A stretch of DNA of 64,000 bases, taken from Flavobacteriales bacterium 34_180_T64 (GTDB lineage Bacteria > Bacteroidota > Bacteroidia > Flavobacteriales > Flavobacteriaceae). Position numbers and translations under genes: made by a program. Under the pieces are notes generated by a model. The model saw only the letters and a program-made list of their open reading frames with translations. It ran no database searches and was not told where the DNA came from. Positions 41,601 through 49,941 of the stretch are shown one piece after another; within the stretch, counting starts at the first letter, position 1; the number at the start of each line of letters is the position of its first letter. The stretch spans positions 372,001 through 436,000 of the forward strand of contig MAAR01000004.1 in assembly GCA_002162765.1 (NCBI GenBank). The letters run 5' to 3'.

Positions 41601-41772
41601 TGATGACATGACCAATTGTTATGTCAATGGAATTCCAAATAATGCCATATCAAATAAAAATGTTCCTGATAGAATTAAAGACCATACCAATACTGTTTTA
41701 CAACAAATTAATCATACCGTTTATCCTTTTATAAAAATAGAACTAAACACTTATATCGGAAATTTGAATTGA
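38683..41772 (+). CDS. Large PTPS-related (GT-C-like) membrane protein
   Basis: About 1029 residues. The first 400 carry some ten membrane helices of the kind annotated as 6-pyruvoyl-tetrahydropterin-synthase-related membrane proteins, which resemble GT-C glycosyltransferases; the first loop has an acidic site (LEGTYDALIHLFFADHY). Two more helices lie near 545-565 and 605-625. An exported C-terminal part follows: an NTF2/SnoaL-like domain (about 635-740) and an FxLYD-like beta domain (about 780-850), then a further beta-rich end. A role in transferring sugars from lipid carriers outside the cytoplasm is inferred. The ATG at 38683 is preferred over the TTG at 38680. Its stop overlaps the next start by one base. 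Confidence 0.7.
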   Translation: MKETSNKFLITALLIAIAFHGASMFFTLEGTYDALIHLFFADHYAHSWFEPWNFKWYTGFTVMSYPPLVHQVIAMLSLVAGLKFGLFTVFLLSVILFITGVYRFSLLITANRTVAGYASILAVLSSSFVETLHLFGQLPSIIGISILMHALPEIYLWIKTGKYRYLFTSLSLLAVTVCSHHVTPIFGMIFFIFPLIGMVIMDMAKTQVKTMKLITFKVFFNTFLKLFKRIASFGLLSLIIIIGCILPYWINSKNNPITQIPIPHGSRDNFLEVTSSGLVFFIIPWGVLLIILPYIFYRLFNKRYLFFGLSFAILTILGTGDTTPIPRLVLGETAFNILTLDRFTLWATIMVLPIFGEFIYRFVQGDLKTLVQDRFGAIFHRLTGGALAGLFIFMTIFTISLGYFRPSQPQKIKMLPIVNFLNQDQHDQWRYLTLGFGDQMAWLASQTNAMTVDGNYHSARRLPELTTRAIERLENSKFKGIEGLGSLQQFLTVPEKYNLKFIFSNDKFYDPILYFCGWQRLRQLENGIMVWEKLNVKPLSSVLPKEDVPTWQKTVWGTIPFLSLIIAFFLNIQMLWVRALKLKVKIIPEYLFFKNEYTGFSTPLLKITFLWSALIAIILCFSLYSFYIKNDTHHSPENTIMAYYDALDFKEFEKAHRLIDPKSNVTMAQYMLEISVTDGLLSSYAKLDHLETNITSKNDSLATAIVNTHWITPLEKIDKTHYKTLTKHDGKWFLKPDPLDADLPPDQLYSNNVTNYFNQGRRRITTEQTYHEDVLKQPVLEILSAKLVRYNNHYAVVGEVQNIDNVPADVVLKGTLYNDENKELASYNAKYHVKHKLMPKEVSSFKINFEGIAWTKTEDSIPKTFNPDEFTPFDFEEQPTKFNLQAAGNVSGSDLYKAVVLNDININNNTIEGTLFNSGLKEVTVPQLLISYYDSNKTLVWVDHQFLKDGIRQQRKQNFNYILLDESTVTIINDDMTNCYVNGIPNNAISNKNVPDRIKDHTNTVLQQINHTVYPFIKIELNTYIGNLN

Positions 41773-42995
41773 TGACTAATAAACTTACATATATGGCTAT
41801 TCTAGGGTTGCTATTATTATCTTCCTTTTCTTTTATGTCTACTGATGATTTAGAAGAGAAAAGGACATTAATGCTTTTAACCACAGATATAAGCTATGAA
41901 GCAGGAAGTCAAATTGATTTACAGTTTTCTTCTTCGACTGAAACAACACCTCCTTTATATTGTTCTAACAGTTATGGATCGACCATAATTATTCCTACGC
42001 TAGAGAACAATGTACTTCATTACAAAATTCCTTCACACTTAAGTTATAAATCTGGGTTGGTCAATTGGACGTTAGTCGATAAAGACGCGTCACTTTTGGG
42101 TCAATTTCAAATTACTTCAAAACAACATGTTGCTCATTTAGAAACTTATATTGGACCTCCAAATATTGGAGCTGGCGGAACTGATTATACAATGCTTGTG
42201 GTCATTCCAACAGACACACTTGATAATCCATTAAAAAACAACACTCTAGTTCAGGTTCAGCATCAGTTTTTATCAAATGAAAAAAGTGAACAGATATGGA
42301 CAAAACATTGCATTGCTTACAAGAACATTTATTCTGAACAGAGCAAAGGACGTATACTAATAGCTTCAGAATGTTTAAATGTACATTCAAAAGAATACAG
42401 TGTTGAAGTCATGGCGGGACTCCCAACAAACTTTAGTATTTCTGCAAATCGCAATCACCATTATGCTGATGGCAATCAAATTACGACATTTAAAACATCC
42501 GTACTCAAAGACAAACTCGGGAACATAGTTAGCGATGGAACTTATGTTGAATTCTATATTACGACGGGAAATGGCAATATATTAATGACCTTTGGCTCCA
42601 CCATTCAGGGTGTTGCTACTGCAAAAATGCTACATCCAGATCATGGAGCAGAATGGATCATTAAAGCATTTATTGATGGCATCGCAGAGAGTAATACTGT
42701 TACTCTCAACTATATGAAAGCAATCAAAGATTTTGAAGTCGCTTTTTCAGAAAATAACAGATCCATAACCATTGGCCCTTTACAAAGCTTTATGAAGCAA
42801 ATGATTCCTGAAGGACTACAGGTCAAGTTATTGATTTATCAAGATCATCAATTAATTAAAACAATTATTAAGAACTCAAATCTGGGATATTCAAATTTCA
42901 ATTTAAATTTAGATTCTTTTACAAACGGATCTTATGAATTAAAAATTAAAGTAGCAGGTTTAGAAAAGACCTTTAAAACTGTAATACTATGGTAA
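41772..42995 (+). CDS. Exported protein with Ig-like (Big) domain
   Basis: The N-terminal hydrophobic segment (MTNKLTYMAILGLLLLSSFSFM) is a signal peptide or anchor. Of the 408 residues the middle (about 215-320) looks like a bacterial Ig-like domain (SVLKDKLGNIVSDGTYVEFYI, then GVATAKMLHPDHGAEWIIKAFIDG), typical of adhesive or structural surface proteins. Flanking regions are also beta-rich. No enzyme motif is seen. It lies between the PTPS-related gene (TGATG overlap) and the GH5-like gene (7-bp overlap), so it is probably a periplasmic partner of the same polysaccharide machinery. Confidence 0.65.
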   Translation: MTNKLTYMAILGLLLLSSFSFMSTDDLEEKRTLMLLTTDISYEAGSQIDLQFSSSTETTPPLYCSNSYGSTIIIPTLENNVLHYKIPSHLSYKSGLVNWTLVDKDASLLGQFQITSKQHVAHLETYIGPPNIGAGGTDYTMLVVIPTDTLDNPLKNNTLVQVQHQFLSNEKSEQIWTKHCIAYKNIYSEQSKGRILIASECLNVHSKEYSVEVMAGLPTNFSISANRNHHYADGNQITTFKTSVLKDKLGNIVSDGTYVEFYITTGNGNILMTFGSTIQGVATAKMLHPDHGAEWIIKAFIDGIAESNTVTLNYMKAIKDFEVAFSENNRSITIGPLQSFMKQMIPEGLQVKLLIYQDHQLIKTIIKNSNLGYSNFNLNLDSFTNGSYELKIKVAGLEKTFKTVILW

Positions 42996-44506
42996 GTACT
43001 AACAAGAACATATTAAGAGCCGCATTAATACTTTCATACATCGTTGTTATTACATTACTTATTTACGGAATAAGTGCCATATACAGTTATCTTAATATGG
43101 GAGCTGATCGGAATAAAATGCTTCATACAGAAATTAAAAAGACAGACCAATATTTGCCAAAAGTTATTTGGGCTCCCTTAGCAAATGAAGGTCGACCAAT
43201 CGATACACAAACATTACATGATATTGAGGATGATTATTTAGATGCCTGGTATATTAAACACTTAGCATACAAAACAAATACCTCCACAGGGATTCCTGAT
43301 TACTACACAGAAAGCGCCCGTGAAAATTTATTTAATCATATTGCACGAAATACCAAAGAAAAAATCCATATAGAATCAACATCATTACTGCATCATCCAA
43401 CCTTAGAATTTTTCAGTGAAGATGGTCAATTAGCCGTGATAACAGATCATGATGTTGTTGAGTACAAAAGTATTTACAAGGACAATAAAATCATTTTAGA
43501 AACCACAGAAATTACCACCTATAAAGTTATACTTCTTTTAGAGGATGGTTTTTGGAGAGTTAGACATTTAATAAAAGAAGCCCTGTCTTCCAGCACCAAT
43601 AATATAGCCAAAGCTAAGGTTTCTAATTTAATGATTAAAGGCATTAACTACTATCCAAAAGAGTCCCCATGGGATATGTTCGGGTCATTATTTGATACCG
43701 AGATAATCTCTAAAGATTTTAAAATTATAAAAGAGGCTGGATTAAACTCCCTAAGAATTTTTATTCCTTATGACGATTTTGGCAAGACAAAAGTGACTCA
43801 TGGTAAACTTGAAAAACTGAAACAGGTTCTTGACATTGCTGAAACACACCAGCTCAAAGTAGTTATAACACTTTTTGACTTTTATGGTGATTACTCTGTT
43901 TTAAATTGGACGCTAAATCAAAGACATGCCGAAACCATAGTTTCAACATTTAAAAATCATAGAGCGTTACTGGCATGGGACATTAAAAATGAACCCAATT
44001 TAGATTTTAAATCTCGAGGTAAAACAAGGGTTTTAGCTTGGTTAAATAGCATGATTACATTGGTTAAATCGATTGATCCAACACATGCTGTTACCATTGG
44101 TTGGTCTGATGCGAAAAGTGCTTATCTATTAAAAGACAAAGTCGATTTTGTCTCATTTCATTATTATAAGGATCCTGACCAATTGGAAGCTGTTTTCAAT
44201 CAACTAAAAATTGATATTCCAAACCAAACCATTATACTAAGTGAATTCGGCTTATCTTCCTATCGAGGGTTGTGGAACCCATTTGGACATTCAGAAGAAG
44301 CACAAGCCAGCTACCATAAGATAATGCAAGAAAGTTTTGACGCACTTAATATTCAGTACATGTCATGGACCTTGTATGATTTTAATAATATACCAAAAGA
44401 AGCCGTTGGACGGCTTCCTTGGCGCAAAAATGCGCAAAAAAGATTCGGGTTTATAGATAAAAATGGGCGCAAAAAAGGGGCGTTTAAATATATTTCTAGT
44501 GACTAG
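42989..44506 (+). CDS. Membrane-anchored GH5-like glycosidase with NTF2-like domain
   Basis: One N-terminal membrane helix (about 10-32), then an NTF2-like domain (about 65-205) similar in layout to that of the PTPS-related protein, then a TIM barrel (about 210-500) of the GH-A clan. The acid/base is E335 in WDIKNEPN and the nucleophile E419 in ILSEFGLSS; KGINYY, NSLRIFIPYD and DFVSFHYY are other clan features. It faces the periplasm and could trim or cut the polymer, as hydrolases such as PelA do in exopolysaccharide systems. The exact GH family and substrate are unknown. Its 3' end overlaps the converging GT4 gene by 11 bp. Confidence 0.78.
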   Translation: MVSTNKNILRAALILSYIVVITLLIYGISAIYSYLNMGADRNKMLHTEIKKTDQYLPKVIWAPLANEGRPIDTQTLHDIEDDYLDAWYIKHLAYKTNTSTGIPDYYTESARENLFNHIARNTKEKIHIESTSLLHHPTLEFFSEDGQLAVITDHDVVEYKSIYKDNKIILETTEITTYKVILLLEDGFWRVRHLIKEALSSSTNNIAKAKVSNLMIKGINYYPKESPWDMFGSLFDTEIISKDFKIIKEAGLNSLRIFIPYDDFGKTKVTHGKLEKLKQVLDIAETHQLKVVITLFDFYGDYSVLNWTLNQRHAETIVSTFKNHRALLAWDIKNEPNLDFKSRGKTRVLAWLNSMITLVKSIDPTHAVTIGWSDAKSAYLLKDKVDFVSFHYYKDPDQLEAVFNQLKIDIPNQTIILSEFGLSSYRGLWNPFGHSEEAQASYHKIMQESFDALNIQYMSWTLYDFNNIPKEAVGRLPWRKNAQKRFGFIDKNGRKKGAFKYISSD

Positions 44507-45713
44507 TCCTCTGTGGTTCTAATCGACTTATTGTGTTTTTATTTGAAATGATCTCTTGAAACTTATTCAAATACATTTCTGTAATTTTAGACATTGGAAA
44601 CGCAGTTGCCGCTCTATAATTAGCCATCCCTAAATGAATTCTATAGGCATCATCTAAAATAATACTTTCTATTGCTTTGGCTAAGCTATTTATACTATCT
44701 GGCGTAAAAAACTCTCCTCGATATCCTTCATGTTTAACCAATAGTGCTAAATCTCCCAAATTTGGCATAATAACAGCCTTTCCATAACTTCCTGCTTGGT
44801 GAAGCACACCTGAGCTACCAGTAGTAGACGTATAGGGAAATACGACAACAGCACTCTCTTGAAAAATTTTAGGAACATCAGATTCATCTACATATCCTGT
44901 AAAATTTATTTGCGGTACATGTTTGTACTTATTTTTAACAAACTTTAAATAACCCAAGGCATTCGGGCTATCGGTCCCCGCAATAACCACCTCTATATTT
45001 TTATGGGTTGATTTACGCACTTCTTGAATCGCTTCGATTAGCATCTCCACTCTTTTGTAAGTTCCAAACTTACCAAAAGTCATCACTTTTAATGGTCCAT
45101 TATCTAATGTGTATTGTGGTTCTTTCGAAATTTCAAAAGTACCGTGAGGTATAAATACAACATTTTTAGCTTTATATTTTTCTTCTAGAATACCCACATA
45201 TTTTTGCATAGTTAATCCAACTAGATCTGCTTTTAAAATAAGTTTCGTCAATATTGTGCCTATAAATTCATACCCTTTCTGAAGTATTTTGTTCGCAGTA
45301 AAACCCGCATTATTTAAATCGACTTGTTCTAGAATATTATGTAATAAAACAATATTTGGAATCCTTTTTAATCGACATACCAAAGGTAACATCAATCCAA
45401 GTGCAGCAGGAATTTTTTTATCTCCAAACTTCATGAATTGCAAATTAAATAAAATCGCATCAGGTTGAACTTTATTAATGGCTTTTGTTACTGTTATTAA
45501 GTTTAAATAACTATTAAACGTCCAGCATTCTTTAATCGTAATTTTGCAACCTGATTCATTAAATGATAGTACTTTTTCTTCTTTCGTTTTATCTGTTAGC
45601 AAGATAAGCTCTGTAAGCTCTCTTTTTTGTCTGAAGTGCTTTACCAAATGAAATGCATATTCATTTAAAGTCACTTTACTTGGTGGAAATGATGTTACGA
45701 TTGCTAATCTCAT
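44496..45713 (-). CDS. GT4-type glycosyltransferase
   Basis: A GT-B protein of 405 residues: an N-terminal domain beginning MRLAIVTSFPPSKVTLNEYA, and a C-terminal donor-binding domain (MTFGKFGTYKRVEMLIEA, then NFTGYVDESDVPKIFQES, VVFPYTSTTGSSGVLHQAG). The usual E-x7-E of GT4 enzymes is not present in the last segment, which is a known variation. It acts in the cytosol on a lipid-linked sugar. It is the last gene of the STAS-STAS-flippase-GT4 transcript, 99 bp after the flippase; within that gap GTCGAATG-like words at 45765 and 45796 recall the repeat motif but are not at 21-bp spacing. Confidence 0.8.
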   Translation of the reverse strand: MRLAIVTSFPPSKVTLNEYAFHLVKHFRQKRELTELILLTDKTKEEKVLSFNESGCKITIKECWTFNSYLNLITVTKAINKVQPDAILFNLQFMKFGDKKIPAALGLMLPLVCRLKRIPNIVLLHNILEQVDLNNAGFTANKILQKGYEFIGTILTKLILKADLVGLTMQKYVGILEEKYKAKNVVFIPHGTFEISKEPQYTLDNGPLKVMTFGKFGTYKRVEMLIEAIQEVRKSTHKNIEVVIAGTDSPNALGYLKFVKNKYKHVPQINFTGYVDESDVPKIFQESAVVVFPYTSTTGSSGVLHQAGSYGKAVIMPNLGDLALLVKHEGYRGEFFTPDSINSLAKAIESIILDDAYRIHLGMANYRAATAFPMSKITEMYLNKFQEIISNKNTISRLEPQRTSH

Positions 45714-45812
45714 AATATTGTTTTTTAATTATAATACAAATCTGAAATTTATTAACTAGAAATAAGTCGAATGAAGCTAGGATACTATTTACTAAAGACG
45801 AATGGCTTTTTA

Positions 45813-47075
45813 CTATAGATTAGGTTTTATCAATCTTCTTTTATTATGCTCTATAAGGAAATAACCTAACTGAACTAGAAACAACAGGAACATGCTAATG
45901 ATTTGCATAAATATGACTTGTTCTAAACTTTCGTGGTAAAAAATGACTAATCCCATTTGTAGAAAACCAAATACAGCGGATATGATTACAGGCACGTACT
46001 TGTCTAAGGATAAATAATAATATGCAAAGATATTTGAGATAGCAAACAAACTTGTTGCTAAAGCATATTTCCACAACAGAGAAGCAGTTGCCAAGTAGCT
46101 TTCACCAAATAAAAGAGTAATCATAAGTTCCGGAAACACTGCACATACCAACACAATGACTGATGCTATCATTGCAATATATCCAAGATACTTAAAGAGT
46201 ATAGGGGCCGTAGACTTTCCTTCTTTTTTAAGTTGCACAACGGTAGGTAGTAACAACATTACAAACATCCAAGCTATGAAATAAACCATACGTCCAATTA
46301 ATGCTAAAGATGCATATAACCCCGCTTCATAGGGTTCGAAATAATGTTTGACTAATAAAATGTCACTATTATTAATTATTATTTGTGTGACTTCATAAAA
46401 CGCGGTTAACATAAAAAAAACACTTATTTGTTGCTTTTGATCCTTATTAAAGGGTGTTGATTTCTTATAAAGTCTATTTTTAATGCTGAAAGGAAATAAG
46501 CCAAATCCTAAAGACATTAAAATACCTATAGCGATTATTGTTGAAGATTCAATATTTAAAACAAAAATTAAACTAATGGTAATCAACAAACGACTTAGCA
46601 TTTCTGCCTGGTAAGTCAATGACAATGCTCTAAATTCTTTTTTCCCTTGTAACACACCTCTATTCACGCTCATTAAAAAATATAGTGGCACTCCAAAACC
46701 AAAAACTATGAACATGGTTGCTGACGAGGTATTAAACAGTTGCTGCAACTCTGAAGAAAAAAACACAATTATCAAGCCTAGAACAATTCCAACTATAAAT
46801 GCATAATTTGAAACTTTAGAGATAAAATTGTCTAACACGAGCATCTCAAACAATACTGAGAATTTTGCAGTTACTAATTGAAAGGTCATTGCTAAAAAAG
46901 ATAACACTAATAAAAAAGTGATTAGAACCGCAGCATCTGCAAATTTTTCTGGCCCTAAAATGCGTCCTAAAACAATGTTGTATAAATAATTCCCTCCATT
47001 TACGAGTAAAATACTGAACATGAAAAATTGTTCTGAAGAGATCCTTTTCTTTAAAGTATTAACTAGTGTATTCAT
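45813..47075 (-). CDS. Polysaccharide flippase (Wzx/MATE-like)
   Basis: A membrane protein of 420 residues with about 12 helices. The N-terminus NYLYNIVLGRILGPEKFADAAVLITF is typical of the oligosaccharide flippase family, which includes Wzx and PelG. It would move a lipid-linked or growing sugar chain across the inner membrane. Together with GT4, GH5-like protein and TPR/beta-barrel exporter it makes a set resembling that of Pel-type exopolysaccharide, but sequence identity to PelG cannot be judged here. Its start overlaps the preceding STAS-like gene by 17 bp. Confidence 0.85.
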   Translation of the reverse strand: MNTLVNTLKKRISSEQFFMFSILLVNGGNYLYNIVLGRILGPEKFADAAVLITFLLVLSFLAMTFQLVTAKFSVLFEMLVLDNFISKVSNYAFIVGIVLGLIIVFFSSELQQLFNTSSATMFIVFGFGVPLYFLMSVNRGVLQGKKEFRALSLTYQAEMLSRLLITISLIFVLNIESSTIIAIGILMSLGFGLFPFSIKNRLYKKSTPFNKDQKQQISVFFMLTAFYEVTQIIINNSDILLVKHYFEPYEAGLYASLALIGRMVYFIAWMFVMLLLPTVVQLKKEGKSTAPILFKYLGYIAMIASVIVLVCAVFPELMITLLFGESYLATASLLWKYALATSLFAISNIFAYYYLSLDKYVPVIISAVFGFLQMGLVIFYHESLEQVIFMQIISMFLLFLVQLGYFLIEHNKRRLIKPNL

Positions 47076-47364
47076 TTCTGAAAATAGTATTCAAATTTGC
47101 TCTTCTAAACTTTCTTTTAATCTTCTTATTTTCTTTTCCTAAAACGAATAACACCTTACATCTTTTAGTTGCTTTGTCAGATATAAATTTCATGACATTT
47201 AAAGCTGCATCATCAATTTTCTTTACTTTTTTGAGACAAATAACTATTTCATAATAGGTGTCTAATAAGGTGTTAAAATAGTCCTTAACTTGATTTGAAT
47301 TTTCCATTACAAAATGTCCATGTATTTCAAAAACACCTTTGTTATTTACAATTTGAAGTTCCAT
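47059..47364 (-). CDS. STAS-like small protein, copy 2
   Basis: A protein of 101 residues in the same ungapped frame as the other two copies: MELQIVNNKGVFEIHGHF, then KKIDDAALNVMKF with the shared D51. The loop reads D-D-A-A, so there is neither Ser nor Thr at the classical phospho-site, and the Gly is lost. A basic tail (KKIKRKFRRANLN) replaces the GxGC end of the other copies, suggesting a different partner. It lies between the STAS copy at 47399 and the flippase, overlapping the latter by 17 bp, so tight coexpression is likely. Confidence 0.65.
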   Translation of the reverse strand: MELQIVNNKGVFEIHGHFVMENSNQVKDYFNTLLDTYYEIVICLKKVKKIDDAALNVMKFISDKATKRCKVLFVLGKENKKIKRKFRRANLNTIFRNEYTS

Positions 47365-47398
47365 AATTATTGGTTTAGGGCTTATAGTTTGAGTTTAA

Positions 47399-47677
47399 CT
47401 ATGCGGCATTAATGTGTCTTAATTCATCATAAACTTCTTTACAACCATAACCTACGATATGAAATATATCATTATTTATTAACGCATTTTTATATAGCAT
47501 TTTAAGAGCTCTAACTCCATTTGCATCAATCTCGCTAACTTCATCAATATTTAAAGTCAACTCATCATATACTTTCATTAAATATTTAATATGCATGATA
47601 AGTGAGTCAGATGTTACTTCGTTTAATTTTCCACTTAAGTAAAAGGTCTTGTTGTTTTCTGTAATTGTAAGTGCCAT
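47399..47677 (-). CDS. STAS-like small protein, copy 3
   Basis: A protein of 92 residues closely matching the copy at 10684-10962: same length, D51 in SEIDANGVRAL, GYGC near 76-79, and C-terminal AA. The D-A-N-G loop again lacks the phosphorylated Ser. It is the first gene of the transcript STAS-STAS-flippase-GT4, led by two 21-bp-spaced repeats. A regulatory role on the polysaccharide machinery is inference; no serine kinase or PP2C phosphatase gene accompanies it. Confidence 0.7.
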   Translation of the reverse strand: MALTITENNKTFYLSGKLNEVTSDSLIMHIKYLMKVYDELTLNIDEVSEIDANGVRALKMLYKNALINNDIFHIVGYGCKEVYDELRHINAA

Positions 47678-47712
47678 AGTTTCCAGTTTTTAAATTATTA
47701 TTCCTTTTGATA

Positions 47713-47778
47713 CAAATATCATTGAGAACATTCATAATTTAAGTAAGATTTCGTTCAGAAGTAGATTGCTATAGGTGA
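47713..47778 (-). promoter_or_regulatory. 21-bp direct repeats and -7-like box before the STAS-flippase operon
   Basis: TTTCGTTCA (47749) and TATAGGTGA (47770) stand 21 bp apart. The nearest begins 29 bp upstream of GATATTTG (47720-47713, minus strand), one mismatch from TAnnTTTG. A third repeat is not visible. The same DNA is shared with the divergent TPR gene. Confidence 0.55.
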
Positions 47779-47824
47779 ATGAATAGATTTAATACTTAAC
47801 TTGCCTAATAAGCAAAAACAAATC

Positions 47825-49930
47825 ATGACAACTAAATCTTATATAAAACTCTCACTCCTTTGTTTTGTTTCTTTTAGTTTTTCACAAAACATGCAAAAAG
47901 GATTTAACTACTTAGAAACAGGACAATACCGGGAAGCTGAGTCTTTTTTTGAAACCATATTGAAGGATTACCCAAATGATAGGACTGCTAAATTATGCTA
48001 TGGAAGAGCTGTAGGACTTAGTGGTAATTCTGAAAAATCTGTTTCAATATTTACCGAATTATTGAACGTGTACCCTAATGATTTTGAAATAAAATTAAAC
48101 TATGCCGAATCTTTATTATGGTATAAAAACTACACAAGTGCTAAGGTTTATTATGAAGGTTTAATTTCCGAAAACAACAAGAGTTTTCCAGCGATTCTAG
48201 GATATGCTAACACCCTGTCTAATCTAAAAATTTTTGACCATGCATTAATTTACGTTGATAAGGCTTTAGAGATTTCTCCTGGAAATAAAAACGCACTGAT
48301 TTCTAAAAAGTATATCTATTTGGGTTATGCCAATCAATATTTACAAGCTCAAAATTATGACGAGACTATTAGGCTTTTAAACAAGAATTTATTATTATTT
48401 GAAAACGATACAGAAACGCTTTTAAATATCGCTAACACTTATATTATATCAAATCGTTTAAACGAGGCAGAGACTACTTATAAAACAATTACAACAACAT
48501 CTAAAGACAGTATTGTTTCGCTCAATGGGTTAGCCTTAGTTGCGCATTTAAAAGGGAAAGAAAAAGAGGCCATGCAACTTAGTGAGTTAGCATATAATAC
48601 TGTGAGCCGCGTTAAAGATTCTGCGCTTTCAAACCAAACCAAAGAACGTTATATTCAAGCTTTAATTTGGAATAGAAAATTTAAAAAATCAGAACAACTG
48701 ATCGATTATTTAATTACTGATTTCCCGAATGAGAATTGGGTTTTGGCATTGCGCGCTACTCTAAATATTTACAAAAGTGATTTTAAAAAAAGCATTACAG
48801 ATTATAGCCGCATTTTAGAAAATGACAGCACTTCTTTTGATGGGAATTTAGGAAAAGCAAATGCTCTTAAAGCATTAGGTCTTTATGATAAAGCTTATCA
48901 ATATGCAGACAAAACATTAGATTATTATACAAATCAAAAAGATGCTGTTAACTTTATTAAAGCCCTAAATACAAATTTCACGCCCTTTTTAGATGTTAAA
49001 ACACCATATAATTTTGATAATGGAAATAATGAGGCCTTCTCATTTATAACTAATATTGCGTTTCCATTATCTACTAAATTCCAACTACTCACCAAATATA
49101 GCTATAGAAAAACTTCAAATTCAATCACCAATATTGAAGCGACGTCAAACGCTGCACTATTTGGGTTGTCTTATCAAGTATTGCCAGCAATTACATTTAA
49201 AGGTATAGCAGGCACAATTTCAGCAAAAACCGATAATGATAATTACACCCAATTATTAGCCGATCTCTCATTCAATATTAAACCCTATAAACTTCAGGTC
49301 ATAGATATTGGTTATAAACGGGAATTGCAAAATTTTAATGCGGAACTATTAGGTCATGAAATTGTTCAGAATAATTTTTATTTGAATTATAATTTGAGTA
49401 CTAATTTTAAACTTGGATGGTTCATGCAATATTATTACACCTCTCAAACTGATAACAATTATCGTAATTTATTTTTTACATCCTTGTATTACAACTTCTT
49501 AAACAAACCCATACTAAAAGCCGGGTTCAATTATCAATATATCACATTTAAGAACCAAGTCCCAGACCTCTATTTTAGTCCGAAAAAATTTAAGGCAACA
49601 GAACTCTTTGTAAACTTTTTAAAAGACGAATTAACCACAGAATCCAACGACTGGTTTTATGAATTAACAGCTGCTTCAGGATTTCAATTTATTGAAGATG
49701 ATGACAAACAATGGACCTATAGGTTTCAAGGGGAATTTGGCTATAAATTCTCTAATCGATGTATTGCTAATCTTTACGGTTTGCATAGTAACATTGCTTC
49801 AGCTACAGCAACAGGGTTCACTTTTACCGAAATTGGATTGCGTTTTAAGTGGTACTTCTTTTCACAACCTATATTTATGAAAACAAAAAAGGCAAAAGAA
49901 ATAATTCTTTTGCCTTTATCTGAAGAATAG
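47825..49930 (+). CDS. TPR protein with outer-membrane beta-barrel
   Basis: The signal peptide MTTKSYIKLSLLCFVSFSFS is followed by tetratricopeptide repeats (about 20-380, e.g. GFNYLETGQYREAESFFETI and GKANALKALGLYDKAYQYAD) and a C-terminal domain of alternating amphipathic strands (about 405-695) ending with aromatic residues, like a YaiO/PgaA-type barrel. TPR-plus-barrel proteins such as PelB, PgaA and BcsC export exopolysaccharide through the outer membrane, and this one lies among polysaccharide genes. ATG 47825 with a signal peptide is chosen over the TTG at 47801. The last 15 codons contain the terminator hairpin of the converging gene. Confidence 0.78.
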   Translation: MTTKSYIKLSLLCFVSFSFSQNMQKGFNYLETGQYREAESFFETILKDYPNDRTAKLCYGRAVGLSGNSEKSVSIFTELLNVYPNDFEIKLNYAESLLWYKNYTSAKVYYEGLISENNKSFPAILGYANTLSNLKIFDHALIYVDKALEISPGNKNALISKKYIYLGYANQYLQAQNYDETIRLLNKNLLLFENDTETLLNIANTYIISNRLNEAETTYKTITTTSKDSIVSLNGLALVAHLKGKEKEAMQLSELAYNTVSRVKDSALSNQTKERYIQALIWNRKFKKSEQLIDYLITDFPNENWVLALRATLNIYKSDFKKSITDYSRILENDSTSFDGNLGKANALKALGLYDKAYQYADKTLDYYTNQKDAVNFIKALNTNFTPFLDVKTPYNFDNGNNEAFSFITNIAFPLSTKFQLLTKYSYRKTSNSITNIEATSNAALFGLSYQVLPAITFKGIAGTISAKTDNDNYTQLLADLSFNIKPYKLQVIDIGYKRELQNFNAELLGHEIVQNNFYLNYNLSTNFKLGWFMQYYYTSQTDNNYRNLFFTSLYYNFLNKPILKAGFNYQYITFKNQVPDLYFSPKKFKATELFVNFLKDELTTESNDWFYELTAASGFQFIEDDDKQWTYRFQGEFGYKFSNRCIANLYGLHSNIASATATGFTFTEIGLRFKWYFFSQPIFMKTKKAKEIILLPLSEE
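49885..49917 (-). terminator. Terminator of the DUF4114 gene, inside the TPR reading frame
   Basis: AAAGGCAAAAGAA (49888-49900) and TTCTTTTGCCTTT (49905-49917) form a perfect 13-bp stem with a 4-base loop. On the minus strand it is followed by a run of U from the A tract at 49885-49890, 25 bp past the DUF4114 stop. On the plus strand it has only a short U tail and lies before the TPR stop at 49928. Confidence 0.8.
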
Positions 49931-49941
49931 TTTGCTATCAA

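Noticed and set aside
44496-45713. GT4 gene as inactive because the E-x7-E motif is missing
   Set aside because: This variation occurs in many active GT-B enzymes and the rest of the donor-binding domain is intact.
45765-45804. GTCGAATG and GACGAATG before the GT4 gene
   Set aside because: They recall the repeat word but are 31 bp apart with nothing at 21 bp, so they were not counted as a site.
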